A DNA stretch of 64,000 nt from Thraustochytrium sp. TN22 (GCA_013306675.1 JABLUY010000083.1:1-64000); one strand, 5' to 3'. Shown: positions 1 through 10,022, numbered from the stretch's first letter. Numbers and translations: made by a program. Notes: generated by a model from the letters alone, not told the origin.

Positions 1-359
1 GGCGGCGGGCGCGCGCGCGGGCGGCGCGCAGCGGCGCAGCGGCGGCGGCGCGCGGCGGCGGCGGCGGCAGCAGCGGCGGCGGCGGCAAGAGGGGTGGCGG
101 CGGGCATCCCGCTCGTTCGCTCTCGACGCCTCCGCCTCGAGCGCGCGCGGCGCGCGGGGCGAGGCGAGGCGGGGCGGGGCGGGCGAGGGCGAGGGCGGAG
201 AGCGGGCGCCGCGCGAGCGGACGCGTGGACGCTCGGACGCGCACGCGCGCGCGAAGGCGTTGCGGAGGCGAACTTGCGGGCGACTCGGAGGCGGCCACGC
301 ACACGCACACGGAGCGGGCGCGCGCGGCGCGCGCGCTCCCGCGCGGGCGGAGGCAGCTC
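1..359 (+). other. GC-rich leader/promoter region of the PX gene
   Basis: Almost pure G+C with runs of GGC/GCG triplets in the first 100 bases and CG/CA microsatellite-like stretches around 290-320. The reading frame of the PX protein is open here, but the first in-frame ATG is at 360, so I treat this as 5' leader. No other gene is seen. Confidence 0.5.
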
Positions 360-1700
360 ATGGAGGAGGCGCGGCGCATGCAGCAGGCCGGCGGCGCGCC
401 GAAGCGCGGGCAGATGCTGGACAGCGAGGTGATGGGCAGCGGCACCGGGTCGGTGATCGACTTTGACCAGTATGAGGCCGAGGAGGACAGTTGGGCACAG
501 GCGCTCAGCACGCTGACGGACCTGGACGGCGGCGCCGAGGCCGGCGACGGCGGGGATGGTGCCAGCGAGGTGGTCTTGGGCCGGCGCACCTTCACGTTCG
601 AGGAGATCAGCAGCAAGATCCCGGCCTCGGTGCTGCGCACCTTCGAGCCGGACTCGCAGACGCTCGCGACGCTGGAGCAGCAGCGCGCGCGGCAGAGCGA
701 GGCGTCGGAGGGCAACAGCGCAAGCGCGAGCGGCGCAGCCGCTTCGTCCTCGAGGTCGAGCGGCGCGCCAAGGGCGGGCTCCCCGCCGGCGCCCCCGGCG
801 CACGCGCTCTTTGGCGCGAGCGGGAGCATGGACGAGGAGGAGGAGGATGCGGCAGGGGCGATCGCGCCGCCGTCGGCGGCGCCGGCGCCGGGCGCTGGTG
901 CTGGCCAGACCAAGCGCGGTCGCGAGGCCATTCTCAAGGCGCTGGTGCGCGGGCTGGCGCGCGCGCTGCGCGGCGACTCGGTGGTGACGGCGCCCATCCT
1001 GTACTCTAGCGCGAACTGGTTGGGGCGCATCACCGTGGCGCCCGGCAACCTGCGTGGCACCATCATGACCAAGTACCGCACGTATCGCGTGCAGGGCGAG
1101 GTGCTGGCGGGCGGACACGTGCTGCCGTGGAAGATGGGCCGCGTGTGGCGGTATTCCGAGCTGCGGCGCCTGTTGGTGGACGACCTGCAGACCATCGTGG
1201 CGCGCAACCGGCTCGAGGAGTGGTTCGGTCACCTCTTTGGCAAGTTCCCTGCCAAGAACTGGTCGGGTCGTAACACGCCCGAGATGGCGGCCTTTCGCGC
1301 CCAGGCGCTTGAGGACTACGTGAGCAGCCTGCTTCGGGCCTACAACGAGGCGGCCGCTGCGCTCGAGCGCACGTCCAAGAAGCGCTCCAGCCGGCGGCGG
1401 AGGCTCTCGCAGGAGGCGGCCGCGCTCGGTTTTTCTTCCAGCAGCGTCATGTCCGGCTTCGATGGCCGCGGCCTGGGCGAGGACGGCCTTGACGGTGCGC
1501 TCTCGGAGCCCGAGCAGCTGCAGCAGGGCTTGCGCGAGGTCGCGGACCTCCTCATCACGCGCCTGCTCAACGTGAACGGAACGCTGCGCGGCGACATGGC
1601 GCGCCTGTCCGAGGACCTCGGCGCGCTCATCACGTCCACGCCACTGGACCACGTCAATGTCACCAAGGAGTTCAAGATCACTCCGCAGCAGGCGCTTTGA
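360..1700 (+). CDS. PX-domain phosphoinositide-binding protein
   Basis: 446-residue protein. Residues 1-190 are low-complexity and acidic or Ser/Ala-rich and probably disordered. A Phox-homology (PX) domain spans about residues 205-330. The hallmarks are the basic strand-helix motif WRYSELRRLL, a proline loop around KFPAKNW, and the closing helix motif ALEDYVSSLL. PX domains bind phosphatidylinositol 3-phosphate and bring proteins to endosomal membranes, so endosomal sorting or signalling is the expected role. After the PX domain comes a basic KKRSSRRRR patch, then a C-terminal helical segment without a family signature. It is not a clear sorting nexin, because no BAR domain is seen. The start is the first in-frame ATG, ahead of MEEARRMQQ; a second Met lies six codons on. 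PX call is firm, cellular role is inferred. Confidence 0.8.
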   Translation: MEEARRMQQAGGAPKRGQMLDSEVMGSGTGSVIDFDQYEAEEDSWAQALSTLTDLDGGAEAGDGGDGASEVVLGRRTFTFEEISSKIPASVLRTFEPDSQTLATLEQQRARQSEASEGNSASASGAAASSSRSSGAPRAGSPPAPPAHALFGASGSMDEEEEDAAGAIAPPSAAPAPGAGAGQTKRGREAILKALVRGLARALRGDSVVTAPILYSSANWLGRITVAPGNLRGTIMTKYRTYRVQGEVLAGGHVLPWKMGRVWRYSELRRLLVDDLQTIVARNRLEEWFGHLFGKFPAKNWSGRNTPEMAAFRAQALEDYVSSLLRAYNEAAAALERTSKKRSSRRRRLSQEAAALGFSSSSVMSGFDGRGLGEDGLDGALSEPEQLQQGLREVADLLITRLLNVNGTLRGDMARLSEDLGALITSTPLDHVNVTKEFKITPQQAL

Positions 1701-2047
1701 GCGAGAGCAACCCAGCAACCCGGCAATCGAGCGTGGAGATCAAGCGATACGAGCGACACCTCCCACCCACGCACGCACACTCCGCGTCGTGGCCCATTTT
1801 TCTTGTACAAACCTCTTCGAGCCTGCGTTCGTGGCTGGCCCAAGTAGCCGTTGGCACGTGCTGCCGCCGCGACCCAGCTCTGAAGAAGGAACGATGATTT
1901 GCTTTCTATGATTGAATCGATTCCGCTTCAGACCAGCCGGCCGCGGGCGGCCGGAGCCTGGCTTCGCTGCCCAGCGCCGCCGCCTACGCGCCCGCTCGCT
2001 CGCGCGCGCGCGCGCGCGTGCATGCGCAAACGCACGTGCGCAGCGCC
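1701..2047. other. Intergenic region between PX and RING genes
   Basis: 347 bases separate two genes on the same strand. It holds a (CG)n run around 2000-2018 just before the RING-gene start. No further coding or RNA signal was recognised. Confidence 0.4.
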
Positions 2048-3040
2048 ATGCAGGTCGCAACAGGCGCAGGACGCGGCCAGCCTCGAGAGCGGCTCGGCGG
2101 CGGCAAGTGGGAGCCACAGCAGCAGGAGGCCGTGAGCGTGGCTGGCCTGCAGGACGTCGTGCAGAGCTTGCTGCAAGCTGCTGAGGCACTCGAAGCTGCT
2201 GCAGACGCGGCCGATGAACGCACCAGAGTCGCGGCCGCCGCAGCAGCCGCCACAGCGCGGCAGCGCGAGACGGCTGCACGACCACACTCTGCGCGAGCTG
2301 GGGCAGGGACATCGTCATCATCATCATCATTTTCATCATCATCATTAGCTGCTGCTGCACGAGCAGCGTCAGCCCCAACTTCGAATGGCCCAGCAAGGCC
2401 GCGGCACGGCCCTTCGCAGCGGCCGCAATCGGCCACCATGGCCTCCACGGCCGCTGGGGTCCAGGCATCCCTGCGCGCCAGGCACGGCAGCCTGCATCTG
2501 GCGCCTTATCGCGTGACAGCCGCAGACCTGCTCCAGGGCAACCAGGCGGCGGCGATTCATGCCGCGGCGCAAGCGAGCCTCTCGGACGAGTATCTGGACG
2601 CGCTCATCGAGCAGCACGCGCCGCGACTGTCCCAAATGACGGCGCAGACGCGCGCATACCGGCCGCGCTTCCTAAGCGTGGGCGCCTGGAATGCGAACCT
2701 GACGCGCGGCGACGCGGGACACACGCGCGGGCGCCTGCAGCAGTTTCTCCGCGAGGCGCTCGCCCCGGACAACCCCGTCTCGCAGCCAGCTGCACGCGGC
2801 CTGGACGCGCGCAAGTTGGCGCTCCTGGCATCTCACGCGCTGCCGCACGCGCTCGACACGGGGTGCTGCATCTGCCTCGAGGCCTTGGAGGCCGGCGAGA
2901 GCGCCACGGTGCTGCCCTGCTCGCACACATACCACCAGGGCTGCATCAAGCGCTGGCTCGACGGCCACACGACCTGCCCGCTCTGCAAGGCGGAGGTAGA
3001 CCCTTGTCCTTCATCTGGTGCTGCTGCTGACATCAAATGA
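2048..3040 (+). CDS. RING-H2 zinc-finger protein, probable E3 ubiquitin ligase
   Basis: 330 residues from the first in-frame ATG. The C-terminus (about residues 272-316) is a RING-H2 finger: CCICLEAL, then LPCSHTYHQGC, then CPLC, giving the C-x2-C ... C-x-H-x2-H-x2-C ... C-x2-C ligand order. RING-H2 proteins recruit ubiquitin-charged E2 enzymes and transfer ubiquitin to substrates. The N-terminal 130 residues are Ala/Ser/Gln-rich with a poly-Ser tract, and no membrane segment is visible. A second ATG at 2438 sits in a near-perfect Kozak context (gccaccATGg) and would give a 200-residue form lacking the low-complexity part, so the true start is uncertain. The stop lies 38 bases from the stop of the convergent oxidoreductase gene, so the two 3' ends probably overlap as transcripts. 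Confidence 0.82.
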   Translation: MQVATGAGRGQPRERLGGGKWEPQQQEAVSVAGLQDVVQSLLQAAEALEAAADAADERTRVAAAAAAATARQRETAARPHSARAGAGTSSSSSSFSSSSLAAAARAASAPTSNGPARPRHGPSQRPQSATMASTAAGVQASLRARHGSLHLAPYRVTAADLLQGNQAAAIHAAAQASLSDEYLDALIEQHAPRLSQMTAQTRAYRPRFLSVGAWNANLTRGDAGHTRGRLQQFLREALAPDNPVSQPAARGLDARKLALLASHALPHALDTGCCICLEALEAGESATVLPCSHTYHQGCIKRWLDGHTTCPLCKAEVDPCPSSGAAADIK

Positions 3041-3078
3041 TAATTGAATGAACTGGCGTTTTCCTATGCTTTGCTTGC

Positions 3079-4344
3079 TTACGCCTCGGTTGCGAGGCGC
3101 AGGCCCGTGGGCTCGCCCCAGGAGTCGGCGTCCTCGTAGAGGATGCGAACTGGCGTGCACTTGCTGTCGAGGGAGCGGCGGCCAGCCTCGAGGATGGCGG
3201 TGGTGAGCATGGTGGTGGCCACTGTGGGCAGGTCGCGGTCGCAATCGGCCATGGTGCGCTCGCCGGCCTGGAGCGCCGCGACGGCATCGATGAAGGCCTC
3301 GATGGAGCGGTAGCCGTAGCCAAGCTGGCCGGCGAACTCCCCGTGCGGGCTTGGCTTGTACTTCATGAAGAGCGGGTTGCAGGATGCGAAGCCCTTGTCG
3401 TCTGTGGCGACCTCGAAGCCGCGGTGCGCCTGATCCACGCGCAGCTCGCCCTTGTGGCCCATGTAGAAGAAGCGCTGCTGCGAGTGGACCTCGCCCGGGG
3501 GCGCGATCCACGAGGACGTGTAGACGGCGGTGCCAAGGTTGCCGGAGTCGCGGTTCTCCCACTGCACGAGGAGCGTGATGGTGTCCTCGCACTCGTCGGC
3601 GTCGACCATCTCCTTGGCAACGCCCGTGGCGGCACTGGCCGTGACGGAGACCGGCCGCGCGCGGCCGGCGACGCACCACTCGTGGAAGTCGATGTGGTGC
3701 GAGTTCAGGTAGTAGGAGATGTCTGAGGCGCGGCCGGCCCAGGACTTGAAGGTGAGCAGCTGCGTCTTGGGTTGCGACATGTAAGCGTTCATGTAGGAGA
3801 AGTCGCCGAGCGCGGCGGAGCGGTCGCGCGCGTCCGTGTAGATGGGGTCGAAGCGCTTGTGCACCTCGACCATGAGCAGCACGTTCTTCTCGCGCGCGAT
3901 GTCCAGCAGCTCGCGGTGCTCCTCCAGCGTCTTGACGAGCGGCTTGGTGGTGAGCACGTGCAGACCGCGCTGCAAGGCCGCCTTGGTGATGGTATAGTGC
4001 GTATCGTCCGGCGTGAAGACCGTGACGGCGTCGCCCGGCTTGAAGGCGTCGAGCGCCTTGAGGTAGGCCTCGGCGTCCACCTCGTCGTCCCCCGGGAAGC
4101 ACTCCATGGAGGTGTCCATGCCGCTGTACACGTCCGCGATGTTCCGCTTGACATGTTCCCGAATGGCGGGCATCTTGGTCCCGCTCGTGCCGCAGAGCCC
4201 GAGCCGCTTGACGCGGCCGCCGCGCCGGCGCAGGTCCACGAGCACGAGGCCCACCACGCCGGCGCCCTTGTCGGACTCCGTCACGCTCGTGGCCGAGTAC
4301 CCGGTCGTGTACTCGCCCGTGCCCACCATGAGCACGTCCACCAT
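3079..4344 (-). CDS. Gfo/Idh/MocA-family NAD(P)-dependent oxidoreductase
   Basis: 421-residue soluble enzyme. The N-terminal Rossmann fold starts at once with VGTGEYTTG (residues 7-15), the dinucleotide-binding loop. TTKPLVKT (about 132-139) matches the family's E/T-K-P motif, whose Lys contacts cofactor and substrate. EVHKRFDPIY (160-169) opens the alpha/beta substrate domain that follows to the C-terminus. Family members oxidise or reduce sugars and polyols such as inositol, glucose or galactose derivatives; the substrate cannot be read from sequence. The chosen ATG places the glycine loop at residue 8, as usual. The frame remains open upstream but is Arg/Ala-rich and overlaps the divergent promoter. 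Head-to-head with the cysteine-synthase-like gene 297 bases away. Confidence 0.85.
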   Translation of the reverse strand: MVDVLMVGTGEYTTGYSATSVTESDKGAGVVGLVLVDLRRRGGRVKRLGLCGTSGTKMPAIREHVKRNIADVYSGMDTSMECFPGDDEVDAEAYLKALDAFKPGDAVTVFTPDDTHYTITKAALQRGLHVLTTKPLVKTLEEHRELLDIAREKNVLLMVEVHKRFDPIYTDARDRSAALGDFSYMNAYMSQPKTQLLTFKSWAGRASDISYYLNSHHIDFHEWCVAGRARPVSVTASAATGVAKEMVDADECEDTITLLVQWENRDSGNLGTAVYTSSWIAPPGEVHSQQRFFYMGHKGELRVDQAHRGFEVATDDKGFASCNPLFMKYKPSPHGEFAGQLGYGYRSIEAFIDAVAALQAGERTMADCDRDLPTVATTMLTTAILEAGRRSLDSKCTPVRILYEDADSWGEPTGLRLATEA

Positions 4345-4640
4345 CCTGGCTGCCAGGCGCGCCTCGGCCTCCTCGTCCCTGGTTCCTGCTCTGCAGCGCG
4401 CCGATGATCTCCTCGCCGCCGGAGCTGCAGAGCGTCGCCTTTTCAGCGCCTGACAGCGTCGCCAGGGTTTCGGACGGCGCGGACGCGGCGCGGCGTGCGC
4501 AACGCGCCGGGCAATTGGGCACCGGGCGCGGCGATCAACTTGAAAGTCGATCAAACCGCATTCCAGGATCGCGGCGGATCGCGGCGGAGCGCGCGCGCGC
4601 AGGGAGGGAGACAGGCAGGCGGGCAGCGGGCGGCGGCGCG
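4345..4640. promoter_or_regulatory. Divergent (bidirectional) promoter region
   Basis: Only 296 bases separate the start codons of the oxidoreductase (left, minus) and the cysteine-synthase-like gene (right, plus), so both must be driven from here. No TATA-like element was recognised in this GC-rich stretch. Promoter assignment is inferred from geometry. Confidence 0.5.
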
Positions 4641-5840
4641 ATGCAGGTCGCGGGCTCGCGGCGCGGCGCGGCGGCGGCGCGCGCGATGCGGCCGGCGCTG
4701 GCGAGGGCGGCCTCGAGCGCCGCGGCGGGCGGCGGCCTGGACGTGCCCGGGTTCGAGCAGCTGGTGGGCAACACGCGCATGGTGCGCATCAAGTTCGCGT
4801 CGGAGCTGACGGGCTGCAACGTGCTGGCCAAGTGCGAGTACGAGAACCCGGGCGGGAGCATCAAGGACCGCGCCGCGCTGTGGATGATCCGCGACGCGGA
4901 GAAGCGGGGCGAGCTCAAGCGCGGCGAGCCGGGCGTCGTGGTGGAGGGCACGGCAGGCAACACGGGCATCGGTCTGGCGCTCGCCTCGCGTGTCTTCGGC
5001 TACCGGTGCGTGATCGGCATCGCGTCCTCGCAGTCCGAGGAGAAGAAGGCGACGCTGCGCCTGGCGGGCGCCTCGCTCGTGGAGGTGCCGCCGGTGCCTT
5101 ACCGCGACCCGAACAACTACGTGCACGTGTCGAAGCGGCTGGCAGCGGAGATCAAGGCGCAGACCGGCGTCAACACGCTGTACGCGAACCAGTGGGACAA
5201 CCTGGCGAACCGCCAGGCCCACGTGGACTCCACCGGCCCGGAGATCGTGCGCCAGGCCATGGAGATGACCGGACGCCTCGACGCCTTCTCCTGCGCCATG
5301 GGCACGGGCGGCACGCTGGCCGGTGTGGCGGAGCACCTGCGCTCGGCGGTCCCGGGTGTCAAGATCGGTCTCACGGACCCGTGCGGCGCCGCGCTCTACC
5401 GCTACTTTCGCGATGGCGAGCTGGCCTCTGAGGGCAGCTCCATCACGGAGGGTATCGGCCAGGGCCGCGTCACGGGCAACATGGCCGGCCTCAAGCCGGA
5501 CCTGCTGTATGAGATTCCGGACACGGAGATGATTACGGTCCTGTACGACCTGCTGGAGAAGGAGGGCCTCGCCATCGGCGGGTCGGCCGCCATCAACGTG
5601 GCCGGCGCCATTCGCGTGGCGCGGGACCTGGGTCCGGGCCACACCGTCGTCACTGTACTCTGCGACCTGGGCCAGCGCTATGCGTCCAAGCTGTACAACC
5701 CGAGCTTTCTGGCTAGCAAGGGCCTGCCGATCGCGCCTTGGCTGCAGGACGCCAACACGCAGGAGGAGCAGGACCCGGAGTTTTACAACATGCTGCACGA
5801 GGCCACGCACAAGGCCACCTCTCCGGATGCCGAGGCGTGA
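4641..5840 (+). CDS. Cysteine-synthase-like PLP enzyme, probably mitochondrial
   Basis: 399 residues of the fold-type II PLP family (OASTL/CBS). The first 30 residues are Arg/Ala/Ser-rich without acids, a likely mitochondrial presequence. Then come LVGNTRMVRI, the PLP-lysine motif NPGGSIKDRAA (Lys75), the substrate loop EGTAGNTGIGLA, and the phosphate-binding loop GTGGTLAG. Cysteine synthases replace the acetyl of O-acetylserine with sulfide to make cysteine. TAGNTG in place of the classical TSGNTG and the long C-terminal part resemble the fungal mitochondrial cysteine-synthase-like group (yeast YGR012W type), whose physiological substrate is less certain. No CBS regulatory domain or haem-binding region is present. 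The start is supported by the presequence directly after the ATG. Confidence 0.85.
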   Translation: MQVAGSRRGAAAARAMRPALARAASSAAAGGGLDVPGFEQLVGNTRMVRIKFASELTGCNVLAKCEYENPGGSIKDRAALWMIRDAEKRGELKRGEPGVVVEGTAGNTGIGLALASRVFGYRCVIGIASSQSEEKKATLRLAGASLVEVPPVPYRDPNNYVHVSKRLAAEIKAQTGVNTLYANQWDNLANRQAHVDSTGPEIVRQAMEMTGRLDAFSCAMGTGGTLAGVAEHLRSAVPGVKIGLTDPCGAALYRYFRDGELASEGSSITEGIGQGRVTGNMAGLKPDLLYEIPDTEMITVLYDLLEKEGLAIGGSAAINVAGAIRVARDLGPGHTVVTVLCDLGQRYASKLYNPSFLASKGLPIAPWLQDANTQEEQDPEFYNMLHEATHKATSPDAEA

Positions 5841-5863
5841 TGTTGCGATGTGCAGAAAACAAG

Positions 5864-5942
5864 GAAAGGCGGGACGACGACAACGAAAGGCGGGACGACG
5901 ACAACGAAAGACGGGACGACGACCACGAAAGGCGGGACGAAG
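5864..5942. repeat. 21-bp tandem repeat, about 3.8 copies
   Basis: Unit gaaaggcgggacgacgacaa plus c, at 5864, 5885 and 5906 with a partial copy at 5927, starting 24 bases after the cysteine-synthase-like stop codon. The 21-base period keeps frame (7 codons), but the unit lies beyond the stop and is most likely in the 3' UTR. Confidence 0.85.
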
Positions 5943-5985
5943 ATTATTTTGCGTGTGCGGACCCTGGCCAGAGCGAGCGAGGGAG

Positions 5986-5987
<2 letters not shown>

Positions 5988-6020
<33 letters not shown>

Positions 6021-6028
6021 AGAGAGGA
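5988..6028. repeat. (GA)n microsatellite
   Basis: Near-uninterrupted GA dinucleotides between the convergent cysteine-synthase-like and NAT10 genes. Confidence 0.9.
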
Positions 6029-6094
6029 GACCTTGAGCTTTCTTTGTTTGTTCGACCAAGAACTCAGATTGCAGCAAACGGGAAGTGTGCCGCA

Positions 6095-6243
6095 CGGGTG
6101 CCCTTGCTCCAACACAAAAGGAGGAAGGGGGCGCCACGGGTGCCCTTGCTCCAACGCAAAACAGTCGCCCTTGCGCCAATGCAAAAGGAGGAACCTAACC
6201 TTGATTTTGATGAACTTGATGAACTTGATGAACTTGAAGTTGA
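6095..6243. repeat. Short tandem repeats in the convergent intergenic region
   Basis: Two to three imperfect copies of an element around acgggtgcccttgctccaac (6095-6180), followed by a 9-bp unit (ttgatgaac) repeated about four times near 6199-6240. They lie just beyond the NAT10 stop at 6320 and probably in its 3' UTR. Confidence 0.7.
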
Positions 6244-6319
6244 TGTGCAAGAAAGAAAATCCTTTGCATCTCGAAAAGAACATTGCGCGTGTCTTACTTT
6301 TTTTTCGGGCCTTGGGACC

Positions 6320-9300
6320 TTACTTGCGCTTATGTTTGGAAGCCGAGGAGCGCTTGTACGTGCGGCCCGAGGCAGAGGCAGGCGTGGAGTCCGCCTTGTT
6401 GTTGCTCTTGCGGGCCTTCTTGGCGGACTTGGGCGCCGCCCCGTCATCCCCGTCGGCGGAGCGCTTGACCTTGACGCTGACGATGCCATGCGAGCCGATG
6501 CCTTCGCGCGTGGCCTCAGCCAACGCCGCATCGTCGCCCTTGATGGCGTACTGGTCGAGCTTGAGCGTCTTGATCGCATCGGAGTTGAGCTTGCGAACCG
6601 CCGCGGCGCCGTCCTGCGCCTGCTCCACGGACATGGGCGTGGCGATAGGCTTCATGGCCTTGCCGTCGCGGACGCGCGCGTGCAGCTCGCGCGCAGAGCG
6701 CACGACGTTGTCTTGGTCGACCTCCTGCGCGATGGCCTCCTTCTGCACCTCATCGAGCGCGGCGTGCAGCTTGCGCACGGCCTTGTTGAATAGCGCCAGC
6801 AGCTGCGAGCCCGGCATCTCGTATTCGGCTGCCAGGTTGTCGACGCTCTTGTGCTGGAGACCCATACCGAGGAGCAGGGCTCGCTGCAAAAAGGACATGC
6901 TCATGGACGCCGGAAGGCGCTCCTGGAAAAAGAGACGCGCCACGTCCGGGAGCAGATCCGTGATGAGGTGGAAGTCCACCAAGTTGCGGCTGTAGGCGTC
7001 GAGGCGCTTGACGTCGTGCGCGGAGATCAGCACCGCCAAGCTGTTGGCCGAGATTCGCTTGCTGGCGTCCACCTCCTCGATGCCGGCGTCCATGTCCTGG
7101 GTCGACACGGCGCCCGACTTGATGGCCGTGTTGACAATGCTGAGTGCGAGCGTCGCATCCAGCTTGCGGAACGGGCCGGCCAGCAGGCTCATGAAGCGCC
7201 TGGCGAAGTCCGTGCAGAACCTGTGTTTGTTGCGCGCGCAGTTTGTCAGCAAGCGATTCAGTAAGAGAGAGAAAGAGCAAGAGGAGGAAAGGATGTCACG
7301 GTCGCATCTGACCCAGCGCCAGGTGCAACTCGCTGCGCGCCAGCCTATCTGAACGCCCGCGCGCACCTCAAGGGGTGCGACAATGTGACGGAACAAACAA
7401 GCGCACGAGAGGGTGCGCTTGAGCCCTGCAGATGCGCGCGGGGAGAAGACGGGGCCGCCTGGCGGCGGCAGCCCGCGCGCTCGCGGGGCGGTCCGAGCTT
7501 AAAAAACGAGAGCGGAGAGAGAAAACGTACCCATCTTCCCAGTGCGGCTGCGTGCCGTCGTTGAGGTCCGAGGTGTCAAGCGGGTTGAGCATGATGTTGG
7601 TGTACTCGCCAGTCAGGTCATTGGCGGTCTGGCGCAGGTAGAGCGGGCGGAAACCGCTGGTGCTCCAAAAAGCGAAGAGCGACTTGGTGAGGCCGTAGGA
7701 AACCGACATGTAGTGCAGGCGCGGCGGGCGCAGGTCCGAGAGCTCGACGAGGAGAGGCTGCAGCTGCTTGCGCGGGCGCACCTTCTCCTTGAGCAGCGAG
7801 GTATCGGCCTTGTCAAGCAGGTCGACACGCTCGAACATGTCCTGGTCGGGCGTGTCGTCGTTGACGAGCTCGCCCTGGTAGAAGCGGCGCAGGAGATCGA
7901 GGGCGCGCTTGCCGTAGCCCATGCGCGTGGCGCCCGGGTGCGTGGCGATGCGCACGACGCGGGCGCCGTCGAGGCGCGCGAAGTCGTTGTCCTGGAATTG
8001 CTGAGCCACGGTCCAGGGCACGAGATCGCCGTTGGCGCGGTTGCCGTGGCGCAGCTGCGCCTGCACGTGGTCGCGCGAGATGCCGCCCTCTAGCGCGATC
8101 TGGACGGCGCACAGAATGTCCGGGAGCTTGCTGCCACCCTTGGAGCCCTTCTTCTTCTTGCTGCTCTTCTCGTCGTCGTCGTCGTCGTCGTTGTCGTCGT
8201 CGTCGTTGTCCTCCTCCTCCTCGTCGTCGTCTTGAGGACCGAGGAGCACGAAGAGGCGGTGAGCCGGGGCGTCGGAGAGGAGCTGGAGGTCGTTGGGGCT
8301 GTTTTTGTAGTGCGAGGAGACAAAGAGCGCCCAGATGCGCTGCAGCAGCGCCTCGCTGACCGCGTGATGCGAGAAGAGCGTGTCGCGGTCGACGGCAAAG
8401 AGCGAGCAGCTGGACGGGTGCGGCGTGCCGCGCTGCAGGAATTGCGACATGTTGGAGGCCTCGAGGCAGAGCGTGCGGTTGAGCCAGGACTCGACCGGGT
8501 CCGCCGAGTTGTAGCGGATGGGCTCCTTGAGCTCGATTTCGCGCAGCGTGCGCCCCTGCTGGCCGGGCGGGGCGGCGTCCTCCTTGGAGGAGGAGGCGTC
8601 CGTGGAGGCGGCGGCAGCGGCGGCGCGGCCAGCGTCGCCGGTCTTGCCCTTGTGGTACATGGAATCGTTGGTGCGCCAGCTCTGAGCGGCGCTACGGGAG
8701 CGCGCGGCGGAGGCGCGCAGCTGATTGATGAGCTTGACGGAGAGCGAGCGGCCCGTGCCCTCGTAGCCGTCGATGGTGGAGCTCATGAAGACCAGGTAGG
8801 GTCCGATGAGATCGCGCACGAGCGGAAGCGGGATGGCGGCGGCCTCGTCGACCACGACGAGCTCGGCCTGCGCGAGCTTGGCAGAGTCGCGCGGATCGAT
8901 ATACTGGATGGTCTGGCGGTGCTCGTGGAAGATGTTGACACGCACGACGGCCTTGTTGAAGTCCGGGTTGGTCGACTGAATAATCTCGTAGTCGACGTGC
9001 TCCTTGTAGGCAATGGCGTCGAGACCCTTGAAGAGGAACTCGAAGACAGTCTTGAGGTTCTCCGGGCTGGGCGAGGTGACGAAGATGTTGCTGTAGCCGA
9101 AGGCGACGGCCGAGGCCAGGCCGAGGCCGAGCGCCGCGGACTTGCCGCGGCCGCGGCCCGCCGTGAGCGTGACGGTTGAGGCCAGGCTCTTGTCAGCGAC
9201 GGCCTCGACGAAGGTGAGAATGGCCTGCGCCTGGTCGAGCGTGCGCGCGAGCGCCACCAGGTTGGTGGCCGGCTGCGTGCCGGCGAGGCTGTCGCGCAGG

Positions 9301-10022
9301 GCAGCGAGCTGGTGCGCGGCGTCCGAAGCGATCGCGCCGGTCTCCGCGCCGGCGAGCGGGCCGTCAACCGGCTCGATGGAACGCACGTGCTTGGAGATGG
9401 GCAGAATGTTGAGCTCGTCGTCCATGACGGCGCAAGCCTCGCAGGAAGCGAGCGAGAGGATGAAGCGCTCGTTGAAGCGCGGCTTGACGGTCTCGTAGGC
9501 CTGCGTGCGGAAGCGCGAGTGCACGTCCATGGCCATGGTGTAAAGCTGGCGCAGGGAGTCCAGCTTCTTGAGCAGGAGCACCACGACGCCGCCGCCCTCG
9601 ACCGTCTCCACGGTGCGCGCCAGCAGGTTGGGCGTGAGCGCCTCGAAGTCCTGCAGCACGCACATGCCAAAGGTCTGGCCCAGCACCTTGTCCGAGTCCT
9701 TGTAGTAGCGCCACTGGATCTGCGTGCTGGCCACGAAGAGCTCGAACGGGTCGTCCTTCTCCGGGTCATACAGCCCGCGCTGCACCTGCTTCTTGATCTG
9801 CCGCATGCGCTTCTTCTTGTGCGTGGAGAACCCGAGGTCCTTCTTGTAGCACCACAGCACCGACGGCCGCGCCTTGACCTGCAGCTTGCTCAGGATGTAG
9901 TGCAGGTTCACCACCTGGTCCTTGCCATTGTCGCCCACCAGCACCACCAGCGACCGGTGCCGCTTCTTGACGCCATTCTCCAGCAGCGTGCGCAGCCGCT
10001 CGTCCACCTTCTTGCGCACCAT
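6320..10022 (-). CDS. NAT10: RNA cytidine acetyltransferase (NAT10/Kre33), two exons
   Basis: Exon 1 is 10022-7531 and exon 2 is 7220-6320; spliced length 1130 residues (human NAT10 1025, yeast Kre33 1056). The enzyme makes N4-acetylcytidine on 18S rRNA and some tRNAs and is needed for small-subunit assembly in the nucleolus. Order: N-terminal TmcA-type domain; RNA-helicase domain with Walker A GRGRGKSAAL (near residue 290) and Walker B VVDEAAAIPLP; GNAT domain with the acetyl-CoA loop ATHPGATRMGYGKRAL (near 690); C-terminal RNA-binding region with DFARRFMSLL; Lys/Arg-rich nuclear tail. The splice rebuilds the family block as WEDG-F-CTDFARRF. An Asp/Glu-rich insert of about 30 residues (plus-strand 8150-8235) separates helicase and GNAT domains and is longer than usual. 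The start ATG precedes VRKKVDERL, the conserved N-terminus. Confidence 0.93.
7221..7530 (-). other. Spliceosomal intron of NAT10 (310 bp)
   Basis: The donor reads GG|GTACGTTTTC and the acceptor ACACAG|GTTCTG on the minus strand. Removing it joins GAT-GG with G-TTC and restores the conserved NAT10 block across the junction. The remaining frame has no reading continuity without splicing. Confidence 0.9.

Noticed and set aside
225-359. Upstream extension of the PX protein
   Set aside because: Begins with GTG, not ATG, and encodes only Arg/Ala-rich sequence.
4404-4640. Longer N-terminus for the cysteine-synthase-like enzyme from 4404
   Set aside because: The extra 79 residues are unrelated to the family and overlap the divergent promoter; the ATG at 4641 leads straight into a presequence.
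5738-6793. Plus-strand frames running through the repeats into NAT10
   Set aside because: They read tandem repeats and the antisense of NAT10 exon 2.
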